Shown: piece after piece, positions 54,413 to 62,409 of the stretch
How positions within the stretch are numbered: the stretch's first letter is position 1
Layout: each line of letters starts with the position of its first letter
DNA from: a virus
Direction: 5' to 3' (one strand)
DNA length: 64,000 nucleotides
IMG/VR virus record: IMGVR_UViG_3300050821_001592
Span: 1 to 64,000 of that record
The notes under the pieces: model-generated
The model's input: the letters and a program-made list of their open reading frames with translations, nothing else
Databases searched by the model: none
Told to the model about the DNA's origin: nothing
Program-made: the position numbers and the translations under genes

Positions 54413-56539
54413 CTACTCGACGGTTGGTAACTGGCCCTGTAACCCTTGTTGGGACGGTTCGCCGTTCACGCTCTCCGACATCCCACTAGCCTTAGCGGCC
54501 TCGCGTGTGATGTCCCGCTTAATTCGGTTGTCTGAAGCTTGGTCTTCGAGCTTTTGTTTCTGTACAAATTTTTGTTGGTCGCTTTGTTGCTTAACCTGCA
54601 TCGCTTGCGCTTGCAGAGCAGCCTTCGAGTTCGCATCCCGACGTTGTTTTTCTTCGGGAGTCATATCCTCGACGATATCATTCTTGTTCTTCCACTCCGA
54701 GGCTTCCATCCACATATCGATAATCGGCTCGATATTAATCTTCTTGCCGACTTCCGATAGCATCGTTTGGATTTGCGGATTATCTAAAATCTGCGTGAGC
54801 ATGACCATAGATTGCGCCATTGTCCGCTTTGCCGCGAGGGACGCGCCTGCTAGGACCTCGTATTCAATCTGAGCGTCGTGGAATTCCTGAAGGGTAAATC
54901 CCTCCAGCATATCCTCGCCCATCTTCTTACCAAGAACGTGCTTAATAGCAAAATCAGACATGACCGTAAAGGTCAACATGTCGATAACGCCAATGAACGG
55001 TTTGAAAACTTGTTCTATGAAGTTATCTAAAGGCCCGTCAAGTCGGGTTGCGGACGCCCCGGCCATCAGATTCGCACCTGTAGCAGAACGTCCCATACCT
55101 GCACGAGGCCCCGCTGAACTCCCTTGAACGAGAGTCTGGTCGGCACCTGAGGAACTCTCGGTTGCGGCCTCATTCTCTTTCATTGCCGACCAAATGTCAG
55201 ACGGCACCTTTGGGGATTCGAGCAGCTTATAGGATTTCTCTGTATCCGTCACACTAATAATCTTACCGATTCCAGTACGGATGGTCTGTGTGGGCGCGTT
55301 GTCATCCCGATGGCGAAGATAAATCGGATTAACACCGTAACTCAGGATTTTCAGAATTGAGTTGATTGTGCCTTGGTCGACGCGCTGATTTTGTCCAACG
55401 ATTAGACCGAGACCCATACCGTAGAAAGCCCGAGGGCGATTCCACCAGTTGGACGACAAGAACGGAATGCGTTTGAATTCGTTCTCGCCCGTATAGACGA
55501 TTTTCTCTTTGTTCAGAACAACAATCTTTCGACCGCCGTCCCAATATTCCATCAACTCTAGTTTCGTTCGTCGTGGGTCGGGGCTCGCCTGATTATTGAC
55601 CTCCTCAGCGTGGAATACTACCCCGCGCACTTGGGTAGTCATATCCAAGTCTTGAATCTGCTGTCCTGCTTGACCGTCCCACATACCCGCGATTTGAGCA
55701 TCGGACGGAAATATCCAACCGTCAATGGCGACACCCTCTTCGCCGTCTTCTATCGCACCACGAATACTATTCTTCAAATCCATGAACTGGTACCAGTCCA
55801 TGTAGCGGATATCAATGACCCACCGGGCTTCCCGAATATCCGAAACTTCCAACTGCGGGTCAACGAGAACGCGATTTAACGGACGATGCTCAAAAAAAGG
55901 CATCGGCACGATTTTCACCGTACGCTCTATGCTTGGCGGCTCATCCAACGCAATGTCCTGTCGTGTGGTAGACCCGTCGGCGTTAGGTAAATCAACATGC
56001 TTGACTGTCGCTGTTCGCTTGACAGTTACGATTTCTTTCCAGTCATATCCCCATTTGAAAATACCCGTACCGAGATGAGCCATCTGCTCAAGCCCCCACT
56101 TCGTGTGGTTCTTGAACTTACACTCATCGAGAATATAGGAGTATAAAGCGGTCTTCGCGTCAACAACCTTTTGACTCGTACCCGGACGGGGGCGAATAAG
56201 CATCGGCGGGTCGTCGTAGAACAGACCCTTGTATAGTTGAGGTACGACAGCATTACAAACTTTCGCGACGGTAAAACGCTGTACATTCGGTTCGAGAACG
56301 TAGGTATTCTCGTACACCGTCATCGGACGGGGCGATTGGAACAACAAATCCGCGTCTCTCCACATCAACGTCCATTGACGGTTTTGAATATACGCCTTTG
56401 CGAGTTCCGCCGAACGGCATACGAGGGCGAGTTCTTTATTGATAGGGAGGTCCCCGGTTTTAACGTTTTTGAAATCTTGGGGCGCGATATTTCCGTTTGG
56501 GTCTCCGTCGCGGATGACCGCTTCCGTAAGTACGTCCAT
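54413..56539 (-). CDS. Portal protein
   Basis: 708 residues with GAAGGAAATCC upstream of ATG 56539. Size, position directly after the terminase, DVLTEAVIRDGDPNGNIAPQ at the start, FYDDPPMLIRPRPGTSQK and a long C-terminal helix-rich Gln/Lys tail (QVKQQSDQQKFVQKQKLEDQ) fit the large portals of podoviruses. Twelve copies would form the DNA channel and bind terminase. Exact family name was not tested. Confidence 0.8.
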   Translation of the reverse strand: MDVLTEAVIRDGDPNGNIAPQDFKNVKTGDLPINKELALVCRSAELAKAYIQNRQWTLMWRDADLLFQSPRPMTVYENTYVLEPNVQRFTVAKVCNAVVPQLYKGLFYDDPPMLIRPRPGTSQKVVDAKTALYSYILDECKFKNHTKWGLEQMAHLGTGIFKWGYDWKEIVTVKRTATVKHVDLPNADGSTTRQDIALDEPPSIERTVKIVPMPFFEHRPLNRVLVDPQLEVSDIREARWVIDIRYMDWYQFMDLKNSIRGAIEDGEEGVAIDGWIFPSDAQIAGMWDGQAGQQIQDLDMTTQVRGVVFHAEEVNNQASPDPRRTKLELMEYWDGGRKIVVLNKEKIVYTGENEFKRIPFLSSNWWNRPRAFYGMGLGLIVGQNQRVDQGTINSILKILSYGVNPIYLRHRDDNAPTQTIRTGIGKIISVTDTEKSYKLLESPKVPSDIWSAMKENEAATESSSGADQTLVQGSSAGPRAGMGRSATGANLMAGASATRLDGPLDNFIEQVFKPFIGVIDMLTFTVMSDFAIKHVLGKKMGEDMLEGFTLQEFHDAQIEYEVLAGASLAAKRTMAQSMVMLTQILDNPQIQTMLSEVGKKINIEPIIDMWMEASEWKNKNDIVEDMTPEEKQRRDANSKAALQAQAMQVKQQSDQQKFVQKQKLEDQASDNRIKRDITREAAKASGMSESVNGEPSQQGLQGQLPTVE

Positions 56540-56550
56540 GGATTTCCTTC

Positions 56551-58545
56551 CTAGCTAAAAACGTCGGATAGTGGGTCACAATAATCCGACCCTAACCCTG
56601 CGCCCGTAGTTGATTCTCCCCCGGTGTCAGGAAAACTCGCGGCAAGAGCGGCCATCTGAGATTGGTCAACAGCCTTCCCCTCATATACTTGTTTGTACGC
56701 CGCATTCATTCTGGGGTCGAAGTATGCGTCTTGGGCTGCGGATACTTTCGCCTCGTTCTCGGCGTATGCACAAAATTGATTAACGAGGATTGCAAGAACG
56801 TCCACGATGTCGTCGTGTAACGCGGCTGCGGTTCCGAACTTAGACAGCTCGTCATAAAGTTCATCGAGGCTCGGACAGGAGTTCAAAAACAACAACTTTC
56901 CCTCGCCGAGATATCGAAGTACGGGACCCGCTTTCTCGGACTTCGACTTGGTCTTTTTGCCTTGACCTAGAGAAACCCATTCAATAGGTACGCGGACTTT
57001 CAATTTGTCCATCTCGCGGTAGGCTTCGCGGCCCATCCACTTCACGCCGACAGACTCCTCAATGCACATCCTACGAGGCTTCCACTGTAGGGCGGTAGCC
57101 GCAATCAACGCGGGGAGTTCAAACTCGTTGTAGCGCCCCCGCTTCATATCGATGATATAGAATCGTCCCCCATATATCAGCGCCGTTATGATTACCGTGT
57201 AGTCAGCCCATGACTTAGTCGAATATGCTGTATCGACACAAGTGACAATCATCCCCGAGTTGGGCAACATCGCAGCCGGGACGGTACGACGCACCAAAAG
57301 CTCCCGAGGGAACTTGATGACGTGCATCTGAGTCGGGTCGTTGAGATACTTAATCGCGAACCACGGGTCCGTTTTTTTCTTGTGTTGCAGGAACTTGAAT
57401 GTCAGGGAGTGTTCGTTCTCTGGAACATTGAACCAGTAATCGTAATCACTCTCCGTCATCTCAGATTCGACTTTACCCGCCGACCGGGCTTCAGCATTCT
57501 GCCACCATGCCGCACGGATATAAATCTTCATCGGGAACTGTGAAACAGCCCCGCCCTCTTCAATCCATTTCTTTAGGTTCAGGATATCCTGACCGTAGGT
57601 GTCTTGCGAATCGTACCACGTCCCAATCTTGTCGTAAAAGCCGTACGGGTGCAACATCGCGGCGTTAATGCTAACCTGTTTGTTGATATTCAGAATACGG
57701 TCAGCAGTCTGGGAGTTCTCGTTGGTGACCACGTCATCCAATTTCATGATGCAGACGTGCCAACCCGCTAGATTCTGCTCAATCGATGCCGCGAATACGG
57801 TACATTCTTTTTCAACAGCGGAAACCGCTGGGGTTTGGTACTCGTACCCTTTACCGTCGTCCTTTTCAATGCAGTGTTCGGGAAATAGAACCTGAAACAT
57901 GCTTTCGGTTCCATCGAGCATGATGCGCGGGCTGAGGCTTTTCTTCTTTATGAACAGCCCTGCTGGACCCCCATCATTAAGAGTGAAGTGGCCTTTAATT
58001 TCTCCAACGAAATCTTTCGCGAGGTCTAACACACCCGTCAATACGAGGATAGTTACTTCGGGGAACGCGATAATCCATTGAACACAATCCGCCATATTCA
58101 TGGAGGATTTAAACCCGCCTCTGGGTACGAGAAGCAGCCGTTCTTTTTGCTCGATATAGCTGTCTTTCGACGCGAAGTCTTTGAAGGTCTTTTTAGTCGG
58201 GTCTTTTTTTACAAAAAACTCATTGCATATTTCTTCGTGGGTGTTATGTACAAGGCCGTCCGTCCAGACATACTCGTGGTCGGTCATATCCTTGTATTTT
58301 TCTAACAACTTGCAAAGTGCGAACAGGTTCGTCTGGGCCATAAAACGAAACCGATAGATGTCTATCTCGTTCGTAAGCCCCTTCAAGTGACAAACTGTTA
58401 TTACCTTCATCTGCTGGTCTGGGGTCAATCGCAGGAAGCTCGTCTTCGCCTGTTGGTCAAACACCTCATCGGACATATCACGGTGTTGATAGTTCTTGTC
58501 GTGTCGATGTTGGTCAAACCAAGAGGTTAGATTTTCCGCGTGCAT
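56551..58545 (-). CDS. terL: Terminase large subunit
   Basis: 664 residues. Walker A-type LLLVPRGGFKSS near residues 137-148, Walker B CIMKLDDVVTNEN, and RNase-H-like nuclease residues in MIVTCVDTAYSTKSWADYTV, CIEESVGVKW and HDDIVDVLAI. ATPase and nuclease domains package DNA through the portal. CGGGGGAG precedes the ATG. No separate small terminase was recognised upstream. Confidence 0.9.
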   Translation of the reverse strand: MHAENLTSWFDQHRHDKNYQHRDMSDEVFDQQAKTSFLRLTPDQQMKVITVCHLKGLTNEIDIYRFRFMAQTNLFALCKLLEKYKDMTDHEYVWTDGLVHNTHEEICNEFFVKKDPTKKTFKDFASKDSYIEQKERLLLVPRGGFKSSMNMADCVQWIIAFPEVTILVLTGVLDLAKDFVGEIKGHFTLNDGGPAGLFIKKKSLSPRIMLDGTESMFQVLFPEHCIEKDDGKGYEYQTPAVSAVEKECTVFAASIEQNLAGWHVCIMKLDDVVTNENSQTADRILNINKQVSINAAMLHPYGFYDKIGTWYDSQDTYGQDILNLKKWIEEGGAVSQFPMKIYIRAAWWQNAEARSAGKVESEMTESDYDYWFNVPENEHSLTFKFLQHKKKTDPWFAIKYLNDPTQMHVIKFPRELLVRRTVPAAMLPNSGMIVTCVDTAYSTKSWADYTVIITALIYGGRFYIIDMKRGRYNEFELPALIAATALQWKPRRMCIEESVGVKWMGREAYREMDKLKVRVPIEWVSLGQGKKTKSKSEKAGPVLRYLGEGKLLFLNSCPSLDELYDELSKFGTAAALHDDIVDVLAILVNQFCAYAENEAKVSAAQDAYFDPRMNAAYKQVYEGKAVDQSQMAALAASFPDTGGESTTGAGLGSDYCDPLSDVFS

Positions 58546-58554
58546 ACTCCCCCG

Positions 58555-59244
58555 TTATTTCTTTCCGTTTTTCCAACCGTGCATGGCCACCGCCATGACG
58601 CCCATTTTTCTTACGTGAGGATTATCGCTATTCGCGGCTTCTTGCTTTTTATCCAGCGGGATGGGTTGTCCTTCAGGAATCCCGAGATGCCTATGTAAAC
58701 CGCCTTGATTCAAGTGACTCATCGCCCTATGGAAATGCGATTTTTCTTCCGGTGTGTGCTCCACCATCCCTCCTTTGTCAAATAAAGGGGCCTTGGGTGT
58801 CGGTTTGATTTCTGGCGTCACGTCATTCGCGTCACGCATTGTTTTACCACCGATGGGTAGCTTCGTAGGGGCTTTCCCGTCTACGCCCATGACCTTCTCG
58901 TAACGTTTGTTCTGGTCTCCTGTCAAGACCCGTTCACCGTCTTTAACGATGGCGACTTGGTGCTTTCCATCGGCGACGTTGACCTTCCCGCCGTTGTCAT
59001 ATACGGGTGCCGCGCCGAGATTCTTGGTCATCTTCTTTAACTCGTGCGCGGGAATTCGCTTTTCCCCTTTGATGCGGGCTGGGCGGTCGGTCACTAAATC
59101 CTGCTTGTACACGGTATCATCCTTGGCGGGCGTACCTGTGATGGCGGCGGGGTGGGGGTTCAACTCCTCCATAGCATTTCTATGAGCGCGTACTGCTTCG
59201 CCTTCAGCTTCATCGCCGGGGTGGAACGGATTGCCTGCGGACAT
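58555..59244 (-). CDS. Hypothetical protein
   Basis: 229 residues starting MSAGNPFHPGDEAEGEAVRA, with AAGGAGAGAAT upstream. Hydrophilic, with repeated GG-K/M-V turns (YDNGGKVNVADGKHQVAIVK; FDKGGMVEHTPEEKSHFHRA), which resemble short structural motifs in phage proteins. A short palindrome TGTCAT/ATGACA lies just upstream. No family was recognised. Confidence 0.5.
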   Translation of the reverse strand: MSAGNPFHPGDEAEGEAVRAHRNAMEELNPHPAAITGTPAKDDTVYKQDLVTDRPARIKGEKRIPAHELKKMTKNLGAAPVYDNGGKVNVADGKHQVAIVKDGERVLTGDQNKRYEKVMGVDGKAPTKLPIGGKTMRDANDVTPEIKPTPKAPLFDKGGMVEHTPEEKSHFHRAMSHLNQGGLHRHLGIPEGQPIPLDKKQEAANSDNPHVRKMGVMAVAMHGWKNGKK

Positions 59245-59265
59245 ATTCTCTCCTTGTCAATATAG

Positions 59266-59278
59266 TGTCATTATGACA
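59266..59278 (-). promoter_or_regulatory. Palindrome upstream of the 58555 gene
   Basis: TGTCAT-T-ATGACA is a perfect 13-base inverted repeat in the 43-base gap before the start of the 58555 gene. It could be an operator; only one copy was found. Confidence 0.25.
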
Positions 59279-59287
59279 ACATGTTGA

Positions 59288-59599
59288 CTACATGCCTGCG
59301 GGCGTGATAGCGGCGGGCGGCTCAGGAGACGGAGACGCCGTCAACTGCGGCACTGCGGGAGTCGTCGGAGCTTCACCCGGAGCGGGTGTACCTGCGTGGT
59401 TCTCCAGATGGTCATGAACGCCCGCCATGCTGTCGTGCATGTGCGTCTCGTCGTGCTTCTCACTATCAAACGGGGCGTGATGTTTGTGCGTCATGACATG
59501 CTTACCATTGTGGGTCTTGGTATACGTAATGGACTTGATTTCTTTCTTCGGACCTTTCGCACCTTTGTCCTTGAGGACTGAGTAGATGTCGTGTGTCAT
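59288..59599 (-). CDS. His-rich hypothetical protein
   Basis: 103 residues from ATG 59599 (TAGGAGATAAC upstream): MTHDIYSVLKDKGAKGPKKE then many His (GKHVMTHKHHAPFDSEKHDE; THMHDSMAGVHDHLENHAG), possible metal binding, and a Pro-rich tail. Function is unknown. Confidence 0.5.
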   Translation of the reverse strand: MTHDIYSVLKDKGAKGPKKEIKSITYTKTHNGKHVMTHKHHAPFDSEKHDETHMHDSMAGVHDHLENHAGTPAPGEAPTTPAVPQLTASPSPEPPAAITPAGM

Positions 59600-59600
59600 G

Positions 59601-60119
59601 TTATCTCCTATTGAAAAACGTCGGTAGCTCAGACCAACGCTCTCGTGCATGCGCCCTCATGCCCCGACCGGGGTCGTAGGCGGGGTACAACGTGCGAAAC
59701 TTATGTTCGGCTCTCAAAAACCCTTCGGGCATCTCTCCTATTGTTCTCAAAAACATGAGCATCATCGTCGGCCCGCGTGTGTGTCCCGCAATGCAGTGTG
59801 ACAAAAGCTTATCGCCCTCGTCATACCTCTGTTTCAAAAAAATCAAGCCCGCGTCTACAGCTTCGCGAGGTATCATAGTGGGGTCGTCCACATCTATGAG
59901 ATTCAACGCCATGCGTGTCTTGTTCGATTGAACAAAATAGTAATCTTTATCCTTCGGAGCGCCGAGAGTTGTATACCCGAGTACCGCTCGGTGACAATCG
60001 GAAGAGCCGTCTTTACATGCCGCGAGGATGGAATATCCGTGCTTTTCCGCGACGGGGACGGATTCTTTGTCACCCACCCATAATCTTGGTATCACTTCGA
60101 CTAAAATCGCTTTGTACAT
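59601..60119 (-). CDS. Dual-specificity-phosphatase-like protein
   Basis: 172 residues from ATG 60119 with GGAGGGGTGA upstream. LLSHCIAGHTRGPTMMLMFL contains the H-C-x5-R signature (His108, Cys109, Arg115) of cysteine phosphatases, at the right length for a single domain. NLIDVDDPTMI before it could hold the general-acid Asp. It may dephosphorylate phosphoprotein or RNA ends. The start overlaps the 60070 gene by 50 bases. Confidence 0.7.
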   Translation of the reverse strand: MYKAILVEVIPRLWVGDKESVPVAEKHGYSILAACKDGSSDCHRAVLGYTTLGAPKDKDYYFVQSNKTRMALNLIDVDDPTMIPREAVDAGLIFLKQRYDEGDKLLSHCIAGHTRGPTMMLMFLRTIGEMPEGFLRAEHKFRTLYPAYDPGRGMRAHARERWSELPTFFNRR

Positions 60120-60450
60120 TCACCCCTCCGATAGTCAATCCGAGGGCTGTGAACGCATCGCGGACGTGCTCACGGAAATGGTTGTTGTCAAGTTTTTTAG
60201 AAAAAAGACTTGACCGTCGTTTAACAAGTTCGTCCGAATCTTTCCCAAATACAGAACGTTCTTCACACGGGCGTTTCGGGAATGCCGCCGACCGAATCAC
60301 CGCCGTTGTGGCATACTTAACCTTACGGTCACGAGAGTCGGGACCGCGCAGAGCCGTAAGGACGTCCCACAGCTCGCCGCTGTATTCTTGACCATCCAGC
60401 ATGTCCTGAATCGCGTCGAGGGCCGAGCGTAATGTACGCGGAGTGGCCAT
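60070..60450 (-). CDS. Hypothetical protein
   Basis: 126 residues from ATG 60450 overlapping the TGA of the previous gene. Helical (LRSALDAIQDMLDGQEYSGE) with a basic middle (KRRSSLFSKKLDNNHFREHV). The last 16 codons overlap the phosphatase-like gene in another frame. No family was recognised. Confidence 0.5.
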   Translation of the reverse strand: MATPRTLRSALDAIQDMLDGQEYSGELWDVLTALRGPDSRDRKVKYATTAVIRSAAFPKRPCEERSVFGKDSDELVKRRSSLFSKKLDNNHFREHVRDAFTALGLTIGGVNVQSDFSRSDTKIMGG

Positions 60451-60623
60451 CAGCAACAACTACAATCGCCGCCTTGCGGTACGAACTTGACAGAGTCACC
60501 GTTGATTTCCCAATGACCCGAACCGTCAATCTCGGGATTGACTTGATTCCGAAGCTCAATCTTTCGTCCCGAAAGTTCCGCTTTTACGGTCTTCGGCTCT
60601 TTCACATCTGATTCTTTTGGCAT
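60450..60623 (-). CDS. Small hypothetical protein
   Basis: 57 residues starting MPKESDVKEPKTVKAELSG and ending GGDCSCC. Start ATG 60623 follows AGGAGTG. The cysteine-rich end (C-S-C-C) is unusual. It overlaps the next start by one base (TGATG). Confidence 0.5.
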   Translation of the reverse strand: MPKESDVKEPKTVKAELSGRKIELRNQVNPEIDGSGHWEINGDSVKFVPQGGDCSCC

Positions 60624-60630
60624 AACACTC

Positions 60631-60918
60631 CTAATCGGTAAGTATGATGGCGCTCTTGGGCGCTTCGGTCCATCCCGAGGGTGAAGCGGGGGCTTGCTCG
60701 GCTTGTTTCTTTTGAGCCAGAGCTTTAATCTCTTCCACTACTTGTTTTCGAATCATCACGGAATAGTCGGCTACGAAACTCTTCAATACGACATTCGCAA
60801 AGTCAGTAGCAAAGCGTATAGTCACGCCGTCGATAATAGGCTTAACTCCGCTACCCATGTGCCATGCTTGTTTTTCGTACTGTCGAGTCTGCGCTTCTGT
60901 TATCGTTGGAATAACCAT
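60631..60918 (-). CDS. Hypothetical protein
   Basis: 95 residues from ATG 60918 (GGGAGGGGTG upstream). MVIPTITEAQTRQYEKQAWH at the start, and a middle helix EEIKALAQKKQAEQAPASP, with a Pro-rich linker. It overlaps the stop of the next upstream gene by one base. Function is unknown. Confidence 0.5.
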   Translation of the reverse strand: MVIPTITEAQTRQYEKQAWHMGSGVKPIIDGVTIRFATDFANVVLKSFVADYSVMIRKQVVEEIKALAQKKQAEQAPASPSGWTEAPKSAIILTD

Positions 60919-61199
60919 CACCCCTCCCGTTTTAATTTCAGTTTATTCATTAGCTCGGCAACTTCGGGGTCATACTCGACTTCCTCCGGCGCTGTTAACG
61001 AACGCGGAGACCAACCTCGTATTCGGTCGAGTGCAAGAATTTCCTTGGGGAAAAACCCATCAAGCACCCCGATTCGGTCTGCGACTTTCAACAGAACGGA
61101 CGGCTTCAACGGGGTCTTACCCGATTGATGCTCCTGAATCATTTTTACGAATAACATTCGCAAACGCTTTACTGACCGTGGTGTGTTCTTCCCAGACAT
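60918..61199 (-). CDS. Hypothetical helical protein
   Basis: 93 residues from ATG 61199 (GGAGGGGG upstream): MSGKNTPRSVKRLRMLFVKM, then PSVLLKVADRIGVLDGFFPK and an acidic-basic C-terminus. Its start lies 83 bases inside the previous frame. It could be a terminase-associated small protein by position, but no motif supports a small terminase. Confidence 0.5.
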   Translation of the reverse strand: MSGKNTPRSVKRLRMLFVKMIQEHQSGKTPLKPSVLLKVADRIGVLDGFFPKEILALDRIRGWSPRSLTAPEEVEYDPEVAELMNKLKLKREG

Positions 61200-61302
61200 C
61201 GCTAAACCCCCTCCGTGCTTGAATTTCGTTTGGTAGAGATGCGGATTCACAATAGTCCGCAAAATGGTAGGGGTCGAGCAAACAGTCGTAAATACGCTGC
61301 AC
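61117..61302 (-). CDS. Hypothetical protein
   Basis: 61 residues from GTG 61302 with CAGGAG 7 bases upstream (MQRIYDCLLDPYHFADYCES). The last 27 codons overlap the next gene out of frame. A longer start at TTG 61350 overlaps the strong hairpin at 61321-61340, so it is less likely. Confidence 0.45.
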   Translation of the reverse strand: MQRIYDCLLDPYHFADYCESASLPNEIQARRGFSDVWEEHTTVSKAFANVIRKNDSGASIG

Positions 61303-61320
61303 GACTAACTCCTGAATTAT

Positions 61321-61340
61321 GCGGGACCTTTCGGCCCCGC
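61321..61340 (-). promoter_or_regulatory. GNRA hairpin upstream of the 61117 gene
   Basis: On the - strand GCGGGGCC-GAAA-GGTCCCGC forms an 8-bp stem (one G-U) with a GAAA tetraloop, immediately before the ribosome-binding site of the next gene. No T-run follows, so it may influence translation or RNA stability. Confidence 0.45.
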
Positions 61341-61352
61341 CATCCAACAAAG

Positions 61353-61517
61353 CTACAGTTTTTTCACTTCGGCGGATACCGCGCTTGACACAGCCGAAGT
61401 TGCGGCAGTCTTAACAGCGGTCGCTTTCTTGGCGAAAGCGGATTTGATTTTCTTGGCGATGGACGGGCAGAACACCCCGAAAGCGACACCAGAAACAGCG
61501 ACTATAACACAAAACAT
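61353..61517 (-). CDS. Small membrane-associated protein
   Basis: 54 residues from ATG 61517 with AAGGATATCCT upstream. Hydrophobic start MFCVIVAVSGVAFGVFCPSI, then a basic Ala/Lys/Ser helix. The positive-inside arrangement suggests a single-span protein. No family was recognised. Confidence 0.5.
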   Translation of the reverse strand: MFCVIVAVSGVAFGVFCPSIAKKIKSAFAKKATAVKTAATSAVSSAVSAEVKKL

Positions 61518-61526
61518 AGGATATCC

Positions 61527-61868
61527 TTACTCGTGTTGCGGAGCTTGAGACAAACCGTCGACCGCGTGCGAACCTGCGGGCGGGGTCGGCACTACCCCAA
61601 CACCTGAGACACATACGAGCGCATTGCCTGTTGCGCCTGCGGTGCCGTCGGCTTTAATCTGTGAGGACCGCTGTACAACCCCACTAACGAGCTTCTCTTT
61701 GGGTTGACCCGGTTTTGTCTGAATCACGATGTTGCCGCTATCGTACGGGGTAATCGCCGTCGACAAATCAGTATTACTGTGGGTCGCCGTCAATTGATAC
61801 TGCTGCGTAATTCCCTTGGGCTGAACGCCCGCTACTCCGCTACCTGCTGGCTCTAGAACGGCACTCAT
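61527..61868 (-). CDS. Hypothetical beta-rich protein
   Basis: 113 residues starting MSAVLEPAGSGVAGVQPKGI with AAGGAGATTGTC upstream. Thr/Gly/Ser-rich strands (YQLTATHSNTDLSTAITPYD; IVIQTKPGQPKEKLVSGVV) suggest a small virion or decoration domain. Function is unknown. Confidence 0.5.
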   Translation of the reverse strand: MSAVLEPAGSGVAGVQPKGITQQYQLTATHSNTDLSTAITPYDSGNIVIQTKPGQPKEKLVSGVVQRSSQIKADGTAGATGNALVCVSGVGVVPTPPAGSHAVDGLSQAPQHE

Positions 61869-61878
61869 GACAATCTCC

Positions 61879-62409
61879 TTATACTTTCGGAACGATGATT
61901 AGGTTGTTATCCCAACCCGAACAAAATACCCGTCGTTCAATCTTGTACGGCTGCTTGATATGCCGTGTTGCTGGCGCATCATCGCTGACATCCTCTATGA
62001 TATAAACCCCTCCGGGGGTCAACAGGGGATATAAGACTTGAAAACTGACGACTTGGTGAAGCGGAATATGCGAGCCGTCATCGATGATGACGTCAAAACG
62101 TCCGCCTGTTCGAGGACCTACTGTGCGTAGCGACTCGATTTTACTCTGGTCACACTGTAAACAGTGGATTCGTTCGTCTTCGAAAAATGATTCACGCTTG
62201 ATGTCAATTCCGTAAATCTCCGCGTGGGGGAAATAATCCCTCCACATTCGAAGACTCCCGCCGTGAGATATACCAATTTCTAACAGACGTTGAACTCTCC
62301 GGCCTTGAAAAAACGGATGGTAAAACTCCGTATAATCGTGGTGCGAATCCTTATTCACCCTAACTTTGTCCGTGTTGTACTTCAAAGCTATTTCGCACAG
62401 CGGGGTCAT
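61879..62409 (-). CDS. SAM-dependent methyltransferase
   Basis: 176 residues. LLEIGISHGGSLRMWRDYFP contains the GxGxxG-type SAM loop, AEIYGIDIKRESF the acidic strand-2 end, and GRFDVIIDDGSHIPLHQVV the motif IV-like D-D-G. The start LCEIALKYNTDKVRVNKDSH with HHDYTEFYHPFF resembles sugar O-methyltransferases of the MycE-like group. Its ATG overlaps the end of the glycosyltransferase gene by 4 bases, supporting a joint role in a sugar modification. Confidence 0.7.
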   Translation of the reverse strand: MTPLCEIALKYNTDKVRVNKDSHHDYTEFYHPFFQGRRVQRLLEIGISHGGSLRMWRDYFPHAEIYGIDIKRESFFEDERIHCLQCDQSKIESLRTVGPRTGGRFDVIIDDGSHIPLHQVVSFQVLYPLLTPGGVYIIEDVSDDAPATRHIKQPYKIERRVFCSGWDNNLIIVPKV

